A DNA stretch of 42,950 nt from Candidatus Bathyarchaeota archaeon (GCA_018652685.1 JABIBQ010000002.1:1-42950), one strand, 5' to 3'; positions 32,844-42,077 are shown, counted from the first letter of the stretch. The notes: generated by a model not told the origin, from the sequence alone. Program-made: numbers and translations.

Positions 32844-33617
32844 ATGGTTGACTGGAAACCGATTCTACAGAGACTCAGCGATAAAATCCAGGGCAGCGTC
32901 CTCACGGTCATCCACGAAAGGAATACAATGCCCGTCCATAAGTTCAAGGAGCTCCTCGATAAGCAGGCGCAGGACGCCATCCTTGAGACACTGGGTAAGT
33001 TGGACATCGGAGTCACTCTCGTCAGCGAGGAAGGAGATCAGGTCTTCGGCAATGGACGATACACAATGGTTGCTGACCCCGTTGACGGCACCACAAACCT
33101 GGCGAGAGGACTCACCCCGGCAGTCACAAGCATAAGCGTCAGTGAAACATATCATCAAAGCGGTGCCCTTGCTGGTATCATCACAAACTTCTTCACGGGA
33201 GGGACTTTCTTCGCTGAAAGGGGTAAGGGTGTAACGCTGGACGGAACCGCAATCACTGTGGCTCCAGATGTCAAGTACCGCCACGGCATGATCGGGATGG
33301 ACATCAGCAAGAACCCTGCCATGGACAGGTTGGGCAGACTCATCGGTGCGTCCAGGCACATTAGGCAGCAGGGATGCAGTGCCATGAGCCTCTGCAGCGT
33401 AGCAGCTGGGACTCTTGACGCTCATATTGACCTCCGTGGAATTGTTAGGGCTACAGATATCTCGGCAGGGCTGTTGATGATCAGGGAAGCAGGCGGGGTT
33501 TATTCGATAAACGGTGAGTTGATAGGTGACATGGAGCTTACACAGACAACGAGAGTGGGATTAGTGGCTGCCAGTAACCTGAGACTGCTCGAAGAAATAG
33601 AGTCAATTATGGGATGA
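32844..33617 (+). CDS. Inositol monophosphatase/fructose-1,6-bisphosphatase-family enzyme
   Basis: A 257-residue Mg-dependent sugar or inositol phosphatase. Metal ligands are in 'LVSEEGDQ' and 'VADPVDGTTNLARGL'; the last Asp is in 'VRATDISAGLLMIREAGG', where the usual Trp is replaced by Thr ('ATD' for 'xWD'). Archaeal relatives hydrolyse both inositol-1-phosphate and fructose-1,6-bisphosphate, so the substrate is open. Its stop overlaps the sfsA start as ATGA. Confidence 0.88.
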   Translation: MVDWKPILQRLSDKIQGSVLTVIHERNTMPVHKFKELLDKQAQDAILETLGKLDIGVTLVSEEGDQVFGNGRYTMVADPVDGTTNLARGLTPAVTSISVSETYHQSGALAGIITNFFTGGTFFAERGKGVTLDGTAITVAPDVKYRHGMIGMDISKNPAMDRLGRLIGASRHIRQQGCSAMSLCSVAAGTLDAHIDLRGIVRATDISAGLLMIREAGGVYSINGELIGDMELTQTTRVGLVAASNLRLLEEIESIMG

Positions 33618-34306
33618 ACATGAAGCACCCTGCACCACCGCTTCCAGCCAAGTTAATCAAGCGACCAAACAGATTCCTTGGGATAGTTGATCTAGATGGG
33701 AAACACGTTGAGGCGTTCATTCCCAACCCTGGTAGGATGCACGAGCTCATGGTCCCAGGCACGAGAGTATACGTTATACCGAGGGAGGGAAACCACCGAA
33801 AGACCAAGTTCGATCTCACGCTGATGGAATATAACAACACCTTGGTGAGCATCGACAGCAGGTTACCCAACCACATGCTCAGAGAGGCCATTAACGCGGG
33901 GCTGCCCGAGTTCAAAGGGTATCATGTTGAGAGGGCGGAGCCCACGTTCCATGATTCAAGACTTGACCTGAAACTCACAGATGGGACGAATCAGATTCTC
34001 CTTGAGGCTAAGTCCTGTACGTTGGTTGAGGACGGTATAGCCTTGTTCCCTGATGCGCCTACGAAGCGGGGGGCCAGGCATATGAACACACTCGTGGTAG
34101 CCCTGAATCACGGTAGAGCTGTTGTGTGCTTCGTAATCCAGAGGAACGACGCGCGGGAGTGGCGTCCAAACGAGAAGATGGACCCGGATTTCACTGACGC
34201 CCTCCGAAACGCGGTGAAAAAAGGCGTTGAGGCATACGCCTTCACCTGCGACATAAAACTGGACACAGTTTCCATCAAGAACAGTGTCCCAATCAACCTA
34301 GATTAA
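33614..34306 (+). CDS. sfsA: SfsA-family protein
   Basis: A 230-residue SfsA protein with 'FIPNPGRMHELMVPGTRVYVIP', 'NHMLREAINAGLPEF', 'DSRLDLKLTDG', and the nuclease-like core 'LLEAKSCTLVEDGIALFPDAPTKRGARHM'. The family has an OB-like N-terminal domain and a PD-(D/E)XK-like catalytic domain (Asp and Glu-x-Lys visible), so it is thought to act on DNA; its classical name, sugar fermentation stimulation, does not describe its activity. It is translationally coupled to the phosphatase gene. Confidence 0.92.
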   Translation: MNMKHPAPPLPAKLIKRPNRFLGIVDLDGKHVEAFIPNPGRMHELMVPGTRVYVIPREGNHRKTKFDLTLMEYNNTLVSIDSRLPNHMLREAINAGLPEFKGYHVERAEPTFHDSRLDLKLTDGTNQILLEAKSCTLVEDGIALFPDAPTKRGARHMNTLVVALNHGRAVVCFVIQRNDAREWRPNEKMDPDFTDALRNAVKKGVEAYAFTCDIKLDTVSIKNSVPINLD

Positions 34307-34410
34307 TGGTTTTTATGGAAAACAAACCCTAAAAACGGTTTTTATCAAAAATTAAGGCGTAAATATTACCCCAAACGCAAATAAGGCCAGATTAGTTTTT
34401 AAGTCTGCAT

Positions 34411-34538
34411 TCGTTTATTCTCTTTGAAGAGGCAACTCAATGAGCTAGAGTGTTGAGGGAGAGCCACACCCAAGGCCGCGGGAATGAGAGCGGCTGGTCC
34501 GATGGACCGATGACCTCCGCCGATAAGGCATTCTGCTC
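34411..34538 (+). ncRNA. Candidate structured leader or small RNA before rio1
   Basis: The 232-base gap before rio1 has an AT-rich first half with TATA-like boxes (about 34361-34369, 34395-34403, 34411-34420) and a GC-rich second half. The latter can form stems: CTCAA/TTGAG (about 34436-34457), GCGG-GGT/ACC-CCGC (34489-34520), and within it GGTCC/GGACC around a direct repeat of CCGATG. Other mRNAs here seem to have little or no leader, so a leader of ~100 bases or a separate RNA is unusual. No known RNA family was recognised and no tRNA fits. Confidence 0.25.
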
Positions 34539-35366
34539 ATGGATAACTCTGTGAGGCATACCATGTCACGTGAAAGAGAATACGACAAGGCAGACGACCG
34601 GTTAACTAGGCGATACGAGGAGCAGGCGCTATTCAAGGACAAGAACAAGGAAGAGTTCAGAGTCATTGAGGAGGTATTCGACCGCCTCACGTTGAAAGGG
34701 ATGCTCAAGCTCTTCACAAAAGGTACTATCGATCAGCTCCATGGCGTAGTCAATGCTGGAAAGGAGGCGAGGGTCTACTTTGCACTTGACAAGGACGAGC
34801 GCGAGTTGGCGGTCAAAATCTACTACACTCACACCGCTGAGTTCAGGAAGGGAATGATGCAGTACATCCACGGCGACCCGCGGTTCAAGCGCATACGCAA
34901 GAACACAAGGTCCATGATATACACGTGGAACCAGAAGGAGTTCAATAACCTCCAGCTATGCGAGGATGCCGGGGTCAACAGCCCGAGACCCTACGATTTC
35001 ATCAGGAACATCCTTGTCATGGAGTTCATAGGGGAGGACGGCATACCCGCTCCCTTGCTAAGGGAGAGGACACCCGAGGACCCGCAGGCGTTCTACGACC
35101 AAGTAACCGTTGAGATGCAGCTCATGTGGCAAAAAGCGGGAATAGCTCATGGTGACCTCAGCGAGTACAACATCATGGTCCACAAGGAGAAGCCAGTTAT
35201 ATTCGACGTGAGCCAAGCCATGCTCACAATTCACCCGATGGCCGAGCCCCTCATACAGAGAGACATACAGAACGTAAATTACTTCTTCAAGAGAAAAGGA
35301 GCAGAAGTTAGAGACCCTGAAGAGTTAAAGGAGTGGATAACAGGTGGAACAGAAGACCTTTATTAG
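34539..35366 (+). CDS. rio1: RIO1-type atypical serine protein kinase
   Basis: 275 residues from ATG 34539 (or ATG 34563, 'MSREREYDKADD', also in frame). RIO1 acts in late small-ribosomal-subunit maturation. Motifs are the P-loop-like 'GVVNAGKEARVYFAL', Lys in 'LAVKIYYTHTAEF', catalytic 'AHGDLSEYNIMV' and metal-binding 'IFDVSQAM'. It is the first gene of rio1-pno1-top6B-top6A. The gene that often precedes it in archaea, aIF1A, is absent. Confidence 0.92.
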   Translation: MDNSVRHTMSREREYDKADDRLTRRYEEQALFKDKNKEEFRVIEEVFDRLTLKGMLKLFTKGTIDQLHGVVNAGKEARVYFALDKDERELAVKIYYTHTAEFRKGMMQYIHGDPRFKRIRKNTRSMIYTWNQKEFNNLQLCEDAGVNSPRPYDFIRNILVMEFIGEDGIPAPLLRERTPEDPQAFYDQVTVEMQLMWQKAGIAHGDLSEYNIMVHKEKPVIFDVSQAMLTIHPMAEPLIQRDIQNVNYFFKRKGAEVRDPEELKEWITGGTEDLY

Positions 35367-35922
35367 AATCCCGGGAGACCGTATCGGCGTCCTCATAGGA
35401 GCCGATGGCAAGACCAGGCGAAGAATCGAGTCAGCCTTTGGAGTTAAAATCACCGTGGAGAGCGAGTCAGGGGGCGTTACGGTCAAGGTTAACGAGGACC
35501 AGCCGGACGTGTCCGTGATGTTCACGGTCAAGAATATAGTCAAAGCCATCGGGCGGGGGTTCAACCCCAAGAAAGCCATGACTCTTCAGGACGAGGACAA
35601 CGATCTCATCGTCATTGATCTTGAGGAGTTCGTGGGCACCAGCAAGAACGCCCAGAACAGGGTTCGGGGCAGGATAATCGGCAAGGAGGGCAAGAGCAGA
35701 GAGCTCCTGGAGGAGCTAACTAATTGCCTGGTCAGCGTCTACGGTGGAACTGTTGCGGTGATAGGCCCTTACGAGATGTTGCAGGTGGCAAAAGAGGCTG
35801 TTGAGATGCTCCTCAATGGAAGTTACCACAAGACGGTGTGGAATCATCTATATGCGTATAGACGTAAGATGAGAAAAGAAAAGGGCGAGCTCTGGTACGA
35901 GCCCGCCCGCAGAAGGACGTAA
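35344..35922 (+). CDS. KH-domain ribosome assembly protein (Pno1/Dim2-like)
   Basis: A 192-residue RNA-binding protein with two KH domains: 'IRIPGDRIGVLIGADGKTRRRIESAFG' and 'RVRGRIIGKEGKSRELLEELT' (the GxxG loops are IGAD and IGKE). Archaeal Pno1/Dim2 helps 16S rRNA 3' processing. It starts with GTG 35344 inside the last 23 bases of rio1. The pairing with RIO1 fits a joint role in 30S assembly. Confidence 0.9.
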   Translation: MEQKTFIRIPGDRIGVLIGADGKTRRRIESAFGVKITVESESGGVTVKVNEDQPDVSVMFTVKNIVKAIGRGFNPKKAMTLQDEDNDLIVIDLEEFVGTSKNAQNRVRGRIIGKEGKSRELLEELTNCLVSVYGGTVAVIGPYEMLQVAKEAVEMLLNGSYHKTVWNHLYAYRRKMRKEKGELWYEPARRRT

Positions 35923-35928
35923 AGCAAC

Positions 35929-37521
35929 TTGGCGCAGCCTGAATATCAATCGATGAGTCCGTCAGACTTTTTCTACCGCAACAGGGAGATAGCGGGCTTC
36001 AGCAACCCCAGCAGGGCCACGTACACGGCCGTGAGGGAACTCCTTGAGAACAGCCTTGACGCGGCCGAGAGTCTTGAGGTCCCGCCCAACATCTTCCTAC
36101 GCATAAGCGAGGTCGCTGGACAGACGGAGTCGGAGACCAAATTCTACATTATGAGAGTCGAGGACAACGGCACAGGAGTCCCGGCGGATCATATACCAAG
36201 TGCCTTCGGCCAAATATTCTATGGCAGCAAGTACGAGCTCAAGCAGGCAAGGGGCACGTTCGGTCTAGGAGGAACCATGGCGGTACTCTACGGCCAGATA
36301 ACCACCCACGAGCCGGTCAAGATCGAGAGCAGCACGGGCGGCGATATCCATGAGTTCATCATGAACATCGATATCCAGAACAACCGCGCCAACATATTCA
36401 AGCACAATATCCGCCAGAACCCCACGGGCTGGAGGGGCACATCTATCGAAATCCAGATGGACGGGGACTATAGCCGTATCATGCACAGACTCATCGAGTA
36501 CCTGAAGCAAACAGCAATGGTAGTCCCCTACGCGGACATCACGTACATTGACCCAAAAGGCAGGCTCTACAAGTACGAGCGGGGCACGGACACATTGCCG
36601 CCACTGCCCCAGCCGGTAAGACCACATCCCCACGGCATCGACGTCGAGATGGTCAAGCGACTGATATCCACTGATAAAAAGTCCAGAAACATGAAGTCCT
36701 TCATGATGGAGAACTTCCAGGGAGTAGGCGCAATTACTGCTGAAAAGTTCCTAAAGTCTGCTGATATCAACCTGAAATCGAAACCGAAGACGCTATCCTC
36801 GGAGGAAATGGTCAGGATCGTCAGGGCTACGAAGGACTATGAGGGTTTCAAACGACCTATCGCGAGCTGCCTGAGCCCCATTGGGGTAGAGCTGTTTGAG
36901 ACAGGCATCAGCAAGGAGCTTGGTATCTCCGAAGATGACTACCTAAAGGTGGTTACCAGGAAGCCCAGCACCTACCTCGGATATCCATTTATTGTGGAGG
37001 CAGCGGTCGCAGCGGGCAATACCATTAGGAAGAGCCACGGTCCTGGCATTCACATCTACAGGTTCGCCAACAGGATACCGCTTCTCTTTGATGAGGGAAG
37101 TGGAGTCATCTGGAAGGCGGCCCACAAGAACATCAATTGGAAGACTTACAGCGTGGAGAAGGACACCTCCATAGTTATTGCGGTCCACGTCTGCAGCACC
37201 AAGATCCCGTACAAAAGCGTAGGCAAGGAGTTCATGGCTGACCAGCCTAATGTGGAGAAGGAGGTCACAAACGCCATCAGGGAGGCGGCAAGGGGTGTTA
37301 GGAGCTACATCAGCAAACGAACTAGGATCCAGCGGGAGAAGCGAAGGCTCAACATATTTAACAACTACCTGCCAGTTATCGCACAGTTCGCCACAAGGCT
37401 CAGCGAAAAAGAGGAAATGCCGGACATCACCCCGCTCCTCACGGCCGTGAGCACAGTTATCCCGGAAGAGAAAAGCACCCTAGCGGAGGTACCTCAAATT
37501 GTCGAAGAAAGTTCAGAGTGA
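35929..37521 (+). CDS. top6B: DNA topoisomerase VI subunit B
   Basis: A 530-residue GHKL-ATPase subunit of type IIB topoisomerase. The Bergerat fold shows 'VRELLENSLDAAES', 'VEDNGTGVP' and 'ARGTFGLGGTMAVLYGQ'. A helix-two-turn-helix region ('FQGVGAITAEKFLKSADI') and the transducer domain with switch lysine follow. The length is like that of crenarchaeal enzymes, without a long C-terminal Ig-like extension. It starts with TTG 35929 seven bases after the KH gene, and its end overlaps top6A. Confidence 0.95.
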   Translation: MAQPEYQSMSPSDFFYRNREIAGFSNPSRATYTAVRELLENSLDAAESLEVPPNIFLRISEVAGQTESETKFYIMRVEDNGTGVPADHIPSAFGQIFYGSKYELKQARGTFGLGGTMAVLYGQITTHEPVKIESSTGGDIHEFIMNIDIQNNRANIFKHNIRQNPTGWRGTSIEIQMDGDYSRIMHRLIEYLKQTAMVVPYADITYIDPKGRLYKYERGTDTLPPLPQPVRPHPHGIDVEMVKRLISTDKKSRNMKSFMMENFQGVGAITAEKFLKSADINLKSKPKTLSSEEMVRIVRATKDYEGFKRPIASCLSPIGVELFETGISKELGISEDDYLKVVTRKPSTYLGYPFIVEAAVAAGNTIRKSHGPGIHIYRFANRIPLLFDEGSGVIWKAAHKNINWKTYSVEKDTSIVIAVHVCSTKIPYKSVGKEFMADQPNVEKEVTNAIREAARGVRSYISKRTRIQREKRRLNIFNNYLPVIAQFATRLSEKEEMPDITPLLTAVSTVIPEEKSTLAEVPQIVEESSE

Positions 37522-38584
37522 CGCAGAGCGCAAGCGCGAGACCATGGAGAAGAGCCTCACCCAGATGGGTCAGCTCATCTACGACCAGATCCAGAACAGG
37601 GAGTTCCCATGGATACACATGCAGAGCCGCAGCACTGACAATATTATATATGACCCGGATGAACGGCAGTACATCCTCGGCCCACGCATGATCAGGCGGC
37701 ATAGCAGGAACATCAGGCATATCAGGCCCTTCACTCAGCTCGTGTGGACCAGCTGGTTCGCAAAGGAGCTCGTGAGACTGCGGAAGACCAGCACTTTGAG
37801 GGAGGTCTATTACTCGGCCAGAGGCCAGCGTGACATCGAGTACAGTGGCCAGCAGGAATCAGACAATATAATCACAGACCTTGAGGTAGCGCTAAACAGG
37901 GCGAGGGAGGACTTCCACATTTTCCCAGAGGAGCGATCATCAATATTCGGCGACCTCACCATCGAGTACACTGTTCCAGGGTACGAGGGGCGGAGGATGA
38001 ACCTCACGGATCACCCTGACGGCGCCATGATCGGCCCTGCGGTGACCAGTAGTGACTTTATTGAGACGACTGCAGACAAGGTTCTGGTTGTCGAGAAAGG
38101 CGCAATGTTCACCAGGCTCGTCGAGGAGCGCGCACACGAAAAGTTCAACGCCATACTGATCCACACGGCTGGGCAGAGTCCCAGAGCTACAAGAGGAATC
38201 ATCAACAGGCTCAGCAAGGATCATGGGTTACCCGCATACATCTTCACTGACGCGGACCCATGGGGACTGCACATCGCAATGGTCATAATAAGTGGCTCTG
38301 CAAATGCAGCGCACCTCAGAGGACTCAGTACGCCCTCCGCCCGGTGGATCGGGGTTAACGGGACTGACATCATCAATTACAAGCTACCCACTGAGCCCCT
38401 CTCTGATTTTGACAGGAAACGCCTGACCGAGCTCAAGAGGGATCCCAGGTACGTTGGAGAGATGTGGCAGAAGGAGTTAGATATCCTCATCGAACTTGAC
38501 CAGAAGGCCGAGCTGGAGGCTTTCAGTAAGTTCGGCCTCACCTACATCGTTGACGAGTACCTCCCAGCCAAGTTGGGAATGTAA
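37499..38584 (+). CDS. top6A: DNA topoisomerase VI subunit A
   Basis: A 361-residue Spo11-related DNA-cleaving subunit. The catalytic tyrosine is in 'TLREVYYSARG' (Tyr104/105, the second being the likely nucleophile). The TOPRIM domain has 'LVVEKGAMF' (Glu) and 'IFTDADPWG' (Asp-x-Asp). It starts with TTG 37499 and overlaps top6B by 23 bases. It ends the rio1-top6A operon. Confidence 0.96.
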   Translation: MSKKVQSDAERKRETMEKSLTQMGQLIYDQIQNREFPWIHMQSRSTDNIIYDPDERQYILGPRMIRRHSRNIRHIRPFTQLVWTSWFAKELVRLRKTSTLREVYYSARGQRDIEYSGQQESDNIITDLEVALNRAREDFHIFPEERSSIFGDLTIEYTVPGYEGRRMNLTDHPDGAMIGPAVTSSDFIETTADKVLVVEKGAMFTRLVEERAHEKFNAILIHTAGQSPRATRGIINRLSKDHGLPAYIFTDADPWGLHIAMVIISGSANAAHLRGLSTPSARWIGVNGTDIINYKLPTEPLSDFDRKRLTELKRDPRYVGEMWQKELDILIELDQKAELEAFSKFGLTYIVDEYLPAKLGM

Positions 38585-38625
38585 CCCTTTTTTATCTCAT
38601 CGACACATCCAACAGGTGAACGCCT

Positions 38626-38823
38626 ATGGTGGACTTACCTAAACTTGATTTCATAGGATTCGCCTCAGTGCTGGCGGGTATCGTATTCCTTTTAACGGGA
38701 TTACTGCTCGTTGTCAACACAGGCAGCACGATCCCAGACCCCGTGAACCCCGCGTTGATGAACCTGATGGGCGTTGTAACCGCTATCACGGGTTTGATGC
38801 TGCTGTTGGCTCGAGATGACTGA
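38626..38823 (+). CDS. Small two-helix membrane protein, function unknown
   Basis: 65 residues from ATG 38626, with two hydrophobic segments (about 10-30 and 45-61) joined by a Pro/Asn-rich loop. No family recognised. A TATA-like TTTTTTATC lies about 34 bases upstream, and the next gene begins two bases after its stop, so it probably leads the sugar-nucleotide operon. Confidence 0.55.
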   Translation: MVDLPKLDFIGFASVLAGIVFLLTGLLLVVNTGSTIPDPVNPALMNLMGVVTAITGLMLLLARDD

Positions 38824-38825
38824 AC

Positions 38826-39575
38826 TTGGCTGTTAAAGGCGTAATCATGGCGGGCGGAATGGGCACCAGGTTCAAACCGCTCTCTAATTATCTCCAGAAA
38901 TGCATGATTCCCATTGGTGACCAAGAGAAACCTATCCTTGAATATATAATCAGGCTGTACAAGCACCACGAGATCAACGATATGGTTCTCTTGGTAGGAT
39001 ACAGGTACCTCCAGATTGAGAACTACTTTGACAAGGGGGAGAGGTTCGGAGTCAACCTTGAGTACGTCCAGGACAAACCCGGGTGGAAAGGAAGCGCCAA
39101 CGCCATCCTAAACGCCTACAAGGAGGGCGCGCTGACGGGCGACGACACATTGGTGGTATACTACGGCGACATAGTCTCAAACATCGATCTGGGAAAGCTC
39201 CTTGAACAGCATAAAGAAACAGGTGCCCGTGTGACCCTGGCACTCACCACTGGTCTCAAGATCAACGAGGGCGTGGGAACAATCGAGGGGAACTGGATCA
39301 CGGAGTTCAAGGAGAAGCCACGTCTTGACTTGCGAGCCACCATCGGGATAATGGTGCTGAACGGTTCAGTGGTCAGTGATATGGAGAAAATGCACGATGA
39401 GGGGCAATATCAGAGCTACGACCTCATGGGAGATGTCGTACAGCAAATGGTCCACGACGACGAAAAGGTAGCCGCGTATCAGACGGATGCCTTCTGGTAC
39501 GATGTGGGTAGCATCGAACGCTATGAACGTCTGAGCAACGAGCAGCTCAGTGAAGAACTCGGCTACCTACTTTAG
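38826..39575 (+). CDS. Sugar-phosphate nucleotidyltransferase
   Basis: A 249-residue NTP-transferase of the glucose-1-phosphate thymidylyltransferase/uridylyltransferase group. 'GVIMAGGMGTRFKPLSNYLQKCMIPI' binds the nucleotide; 'GYRYLQIENYF', 'VVYYGDIVSNID' (metal-binding Asp), 'ITEFKEKP' and 'FWYDVGSIERYERL' follow. It has no left-handed beta-helix domain, unlike the next gene. It starts with TTG 38826. The sugar and nucleotide are not decided by sequence. Confidence 0.88.
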   Translation: MAVKGVIMAGGMGTRFKPLSNYLQKCMIPIGDQEKPILEYIIRLYKHHEINDMVLLVGYRYLQIENYFDKGERFGVNLEYVQDKPGWKGSANAILNAYKEGALTGDDTLVVYYGDIVSNIDLGKLLEQHKETGARVTLALTTGLKINEGVGTIEGNWITEFKEKPRLDLRATIGIMVLNGSVVSDMEKMHDEGQYQSYDLMGDVVQQMVHDDEKVAAYQTDAFWYDVGSIERYERLSNEQLSEELGYLL

Positions 39576-39585
39576 CATCAAATTT

Positions 39586-39594
39586 CTTAAATAA
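39586..39594 (+). promoter_or_regulatory. TATA box of the second nucleotidyltransferase gene
   Basis: CTTAAATAA lies about 35 bases before ATG 39625, just after the stop of the preceding gene. It gives the 39625-42077 pair a promoter of its own. Confidence 0.4.
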
Positions 39595-39624
39595 TCTACG
39601 GGTTCATCTAGCGACGAGTGTTAT

Positions 39625-40716
39625 ATGAAAGCCCTTGTCCTCGCAGGTGGATTTGGGACTCGGCTCAGGCCGTTGAGCTGTAGCAGACCCAAGATGCTTT
39701 TCCCAATTGCCAACAAGCCGTTGATTGATTACACGTTAGAAGCTCTTTCCAAGGAGGAGAGTGTCGATACGGTCATCCTTGCCGTCTACTACATGGCGGA
39801 GTCATTGGTACGATATCTTGGCCCCACCAAGTATGACCTTGGGATACTTTACTCAAGGGAGCAGCGACCCCTAGGCACTGGTGGACCCGTCAAGAAGGCG
39901 AAAGACATGCTGAACGGCGAATCCTTCATGGTGATGAACGGGGATCTCCTCACTGATTTTGATTACAAGAGGTTAATCGACTACCACAAAGAGAAGGGCG
40001 GAATCGCCACAATAGCGTTGACCCAAGTTAATGACCCGTCAAGGTACGGTTCAGTCGAGCTTGACTGGGAGGGCAGGATCACGAGGTTCGTCGAGAAACC
40101 CGAGTTCGGCAAGGCCCCAAGCAACCTCATCAACGCGGGTATCTACATCATGGAGCCCGAAATATTCGATTACATCCCGGACGGACGCAAGGTCCGCATT
40201 GAGACAGAGGTATTCCCCAAGCTTGCCGAGGAGCAGAAACTCTACGGCTTCGAGTCTCACGGCTTCTGGATGGACATAGGCGAGCATCATGACTATCTGA
40301 GCGCGAATGAGAGAGTGTTGGAGCGAAACAACCTGAATGAATGCGGCGAGAAAACACAGATCGCCCCATCAACCGTAATCAAGAAACCATGTAACTTTGG
40401 CGACAACGTGAGGATCGGAGCGGATTGCGTGATAGGCCCCAACGTTTCTCTTGGTAATAATGTCCAGATCGGCAAAGGATGCAAGATTGAGAACAGCGTT
40501 GTCTTTGAAGGGGCAACAATAGAGGACTATAGCAGCGTCAAGGGCGCAATCCTCGGTGAGAACAGCGTCCTGGAGCGATGGGTCAAAGTGGAGTCAGGTA
40601 GCCTCGTAGGTGATTATGCCCAGATATCGGACGGCGTCACCATCACCGAAGGAGTGACCATCTGCCCAAGCAAGACCATAGAGGAAAGCATCCTGACCCC
40701 CAAACAGGTGATGTGA
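39625..40716 (+). CDS. Sugar-phosphate nucleotidyltransferase with beta-helix domain
   Basis: 363 residues: a nucleotidyltransferase domain (1-235; 'MKALVLAGGFGTRLRPLSCSRPKMLFPI', 'FMVMNGDLLTDFD', 'RFVEKPEFGKAPSNLINAGIYI') and a C-terminal left-handed beta-helix of hexapeptide repeats ('IGADCVIGPNVSLGNNVQIGKGCKI'). This layout is shared by archaeal mannose-1-phosphate guanylyltransferases and glucose-1-phosphate or GlcNAc-1-phosphate uridylyltransferases. It is coupled to the following phosphosugar mutase, which would supply its sugar-1-phosphate. Confidence 0.88.
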   Translation: MKALVLAGGFGTRLRPLSCSRPKMLFPIANKPLIDYTLEALSKEESVDTVILAVYYMAESLVRYLGPTKYDLGILYSREQRPLGTGGPVKKAKDMLNGESFMVMNGDLLTDFDYKRLIDYHKEKGGIATIALTQVNDPSRYGSVELDWEGRITRFVEKPEFGKAPSNLINAGIYIMEPEIFDYIPDGRKVRIETEVFPKLAEEQKLYGFESHGFWMDIGEHHDYLSANERVLERNNLNECGEKTQIAPSTVIKKPCNFGDNVRIGADCVIGPNVSLGNNVQIGKGCKIENSVVFEGATIEDYSSVKGAILGENSVLERWVKVESGSLVGDYAQISDGVTITEGVTICPSKTIEESILTPKQVM

Positions 40717-42077
40717 TGAAGTTATTCGGTTCAAACGGGGTAAGAGGCGTAGCCAACGAGGAGTTCACCCTTGAGCTTGCTTCAAGCTTGGCTGCGTCAG
40801 CGGGAAACCTGATGGGAAAGGAAATAGGTGTCGGCAGGGACGGCAGAACCACCAGTCCCATGTTCAGGGACGCCATAGTGAGCGCGTTGCTCAGCATTGG
40901 GTGTAACGTCCATGATTTCGGACTCGTAACAACACCCGGACTCCAGTTCATGGTCAGGGAGAAGGGCTTGAACGGAGGGGTAATGATCACTGCAAGCCAC
41001 AACCCGCCACAGTTCAACGGGGTAAAGATGATCTACCATGACGGCGTCGAGGTACCGAAGCCACTTGAGGCGGAGATCGAGGCTCTCGTGGCAAAAGGTG
41101 GACCACCTAGATGCGAGTGGAACGAGGTAGGATCAGTCTACCACCACGATTATATCGACACATACACGGATTCAGTCATCAGCCACGTTGACATCGAGGC
41201 AATCAAGAAAGCAGGGCTATCAGTTGCGCTGGACCTGGGAAACGGTGCAGCCGTGTTTACTGCCCCAGTTGTTGCCAGCAAGCTGGGATGCAAACTCTAT
41301 ACAATCAACTCGGAGATCGACGGCTCTTTTCCAGGAAGGGGAAGCGAGCCGACGCCAGACAACCTCGTGGACCTGAAGGAACTCATCAAAGCAACTGGGT
41401 CTGACTTGGGAATCGGTTACGACGGCGATGGCGACCGATCAATCATCATTGATGAAAACTCAAACGCTGTTTGGGGTGACAAGTCTCTCAGCCTCGTGGC
41501 TCAGGAGTTCATGAAAACTCACCCCGGCGAGACATTAGTAACCGCCATCAGTAGCTCACCGAGCATCGAGAAAGTCGTCGCAAAGTACGGCGGTAAGGTC
41601 CACTGGACCAAGGTGGGCAGCGTACTTGTGAGCAGGGCCATGGTTGAGAACGGGTACAGGATCGGCGGCGAGGAGAACGGAGGCATCATGTATGGCCCCC
41701 ACCTTGAGGTGAGGGACGGATCAATGGTGCTCGCGTTGATGCTCCATTATATTGCCACCAGAAAGAGGCCCCTATCAGAGCTCATAGCAGAGCAGCCAAA
41801 CCTGTTCAAGGACAAGGACAAGACTCCGTGCCCGAACCACTTGAAAGAAGAGGTGCTTGAAAGGCTCGTGACAAAGGTAGACGCTCCAGAGATCAGTACA
41901 ATGGACGGCGTCAAACTTGTCTACGGTGACGGCAGCTGGATCCTGTTCAGGCCCAGCGGCACTGAGCCCATATTCAGGCTATACGCTGAGTCAGTCAGCG
42001 AGGAAAGGGTCAGGGAACTCATTGACAGCCACAAGGCGATAGTAAAGGAAGTTGTTGACGAGCTCAGCGCTGCATAG
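40716..42077 (+). CDS. Phosphoglucosamine/phosphomannomutase-family enzyme
   Basis: A 453-residue alpha-D-phosphohexomutase. 'MKLFGSNGVRGVAN' opens it; the phosphoserine loop is 'ITASHNPPQFNG' (Ser94). The metal loop is 'GYDGDGDRSI', the sugar-binding loop 'GGEENGGIMY', and the phosphate loop 'RPSGTEPIFRLY'. GlmM-type function is likely in archaea, which also use this enzyme for mannose. Its ATG shares a base with the previous stop. The end overlaps the convergent tpiA gene by 14 bases. Confidence 0.9.
   Translation: MKLFGSNGVRGVANEEFTLELASSLAASAGNLMGKEIGVGRDGRTTSPMFRDAIVSALLSIGCNVHDFGLVTTPGLQFMVREKGLNGGVMITASHNPPQFNGVKMIYHDGVEVPKPLEAEIEALVAKGGPPRCEWNEVGSVYHHDYIDTYTDSVISHVDIEAIKKAGLSVALDLGNGAAVFTAPVVASKLGCKLYTINSEIDGSFPGRGSEPTPDNLVDLKELIKATGSDLGIGYDGDGDRSIIIDENSNAVWGDKSLSLVAQEFMKTHPGETLVTAISSSPSIEKVVAKYGGKVHWTKVGSVLVSRAMVENGYRIGGEENGGIMYGPHLEVRDGSMVLALMLHYIATRKRPLSELIAEQPNLFKDKDKTPCPNHLKEEVLERLVTKVDAPEISTMDGVKLVYGDGSWILFRPSGTEPIFRLYAESVSEERVRELIDSHKAIVKEVVDELSAA

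Noticed and set aside
34489-34520. A tRNA or T-arm like element (GGTCC-GAT-GGACC)
   Set aside because: The loop has three bases, there is no acceptor stem, anticodon arm or TTCRA loop, so no tRNA can be folded.
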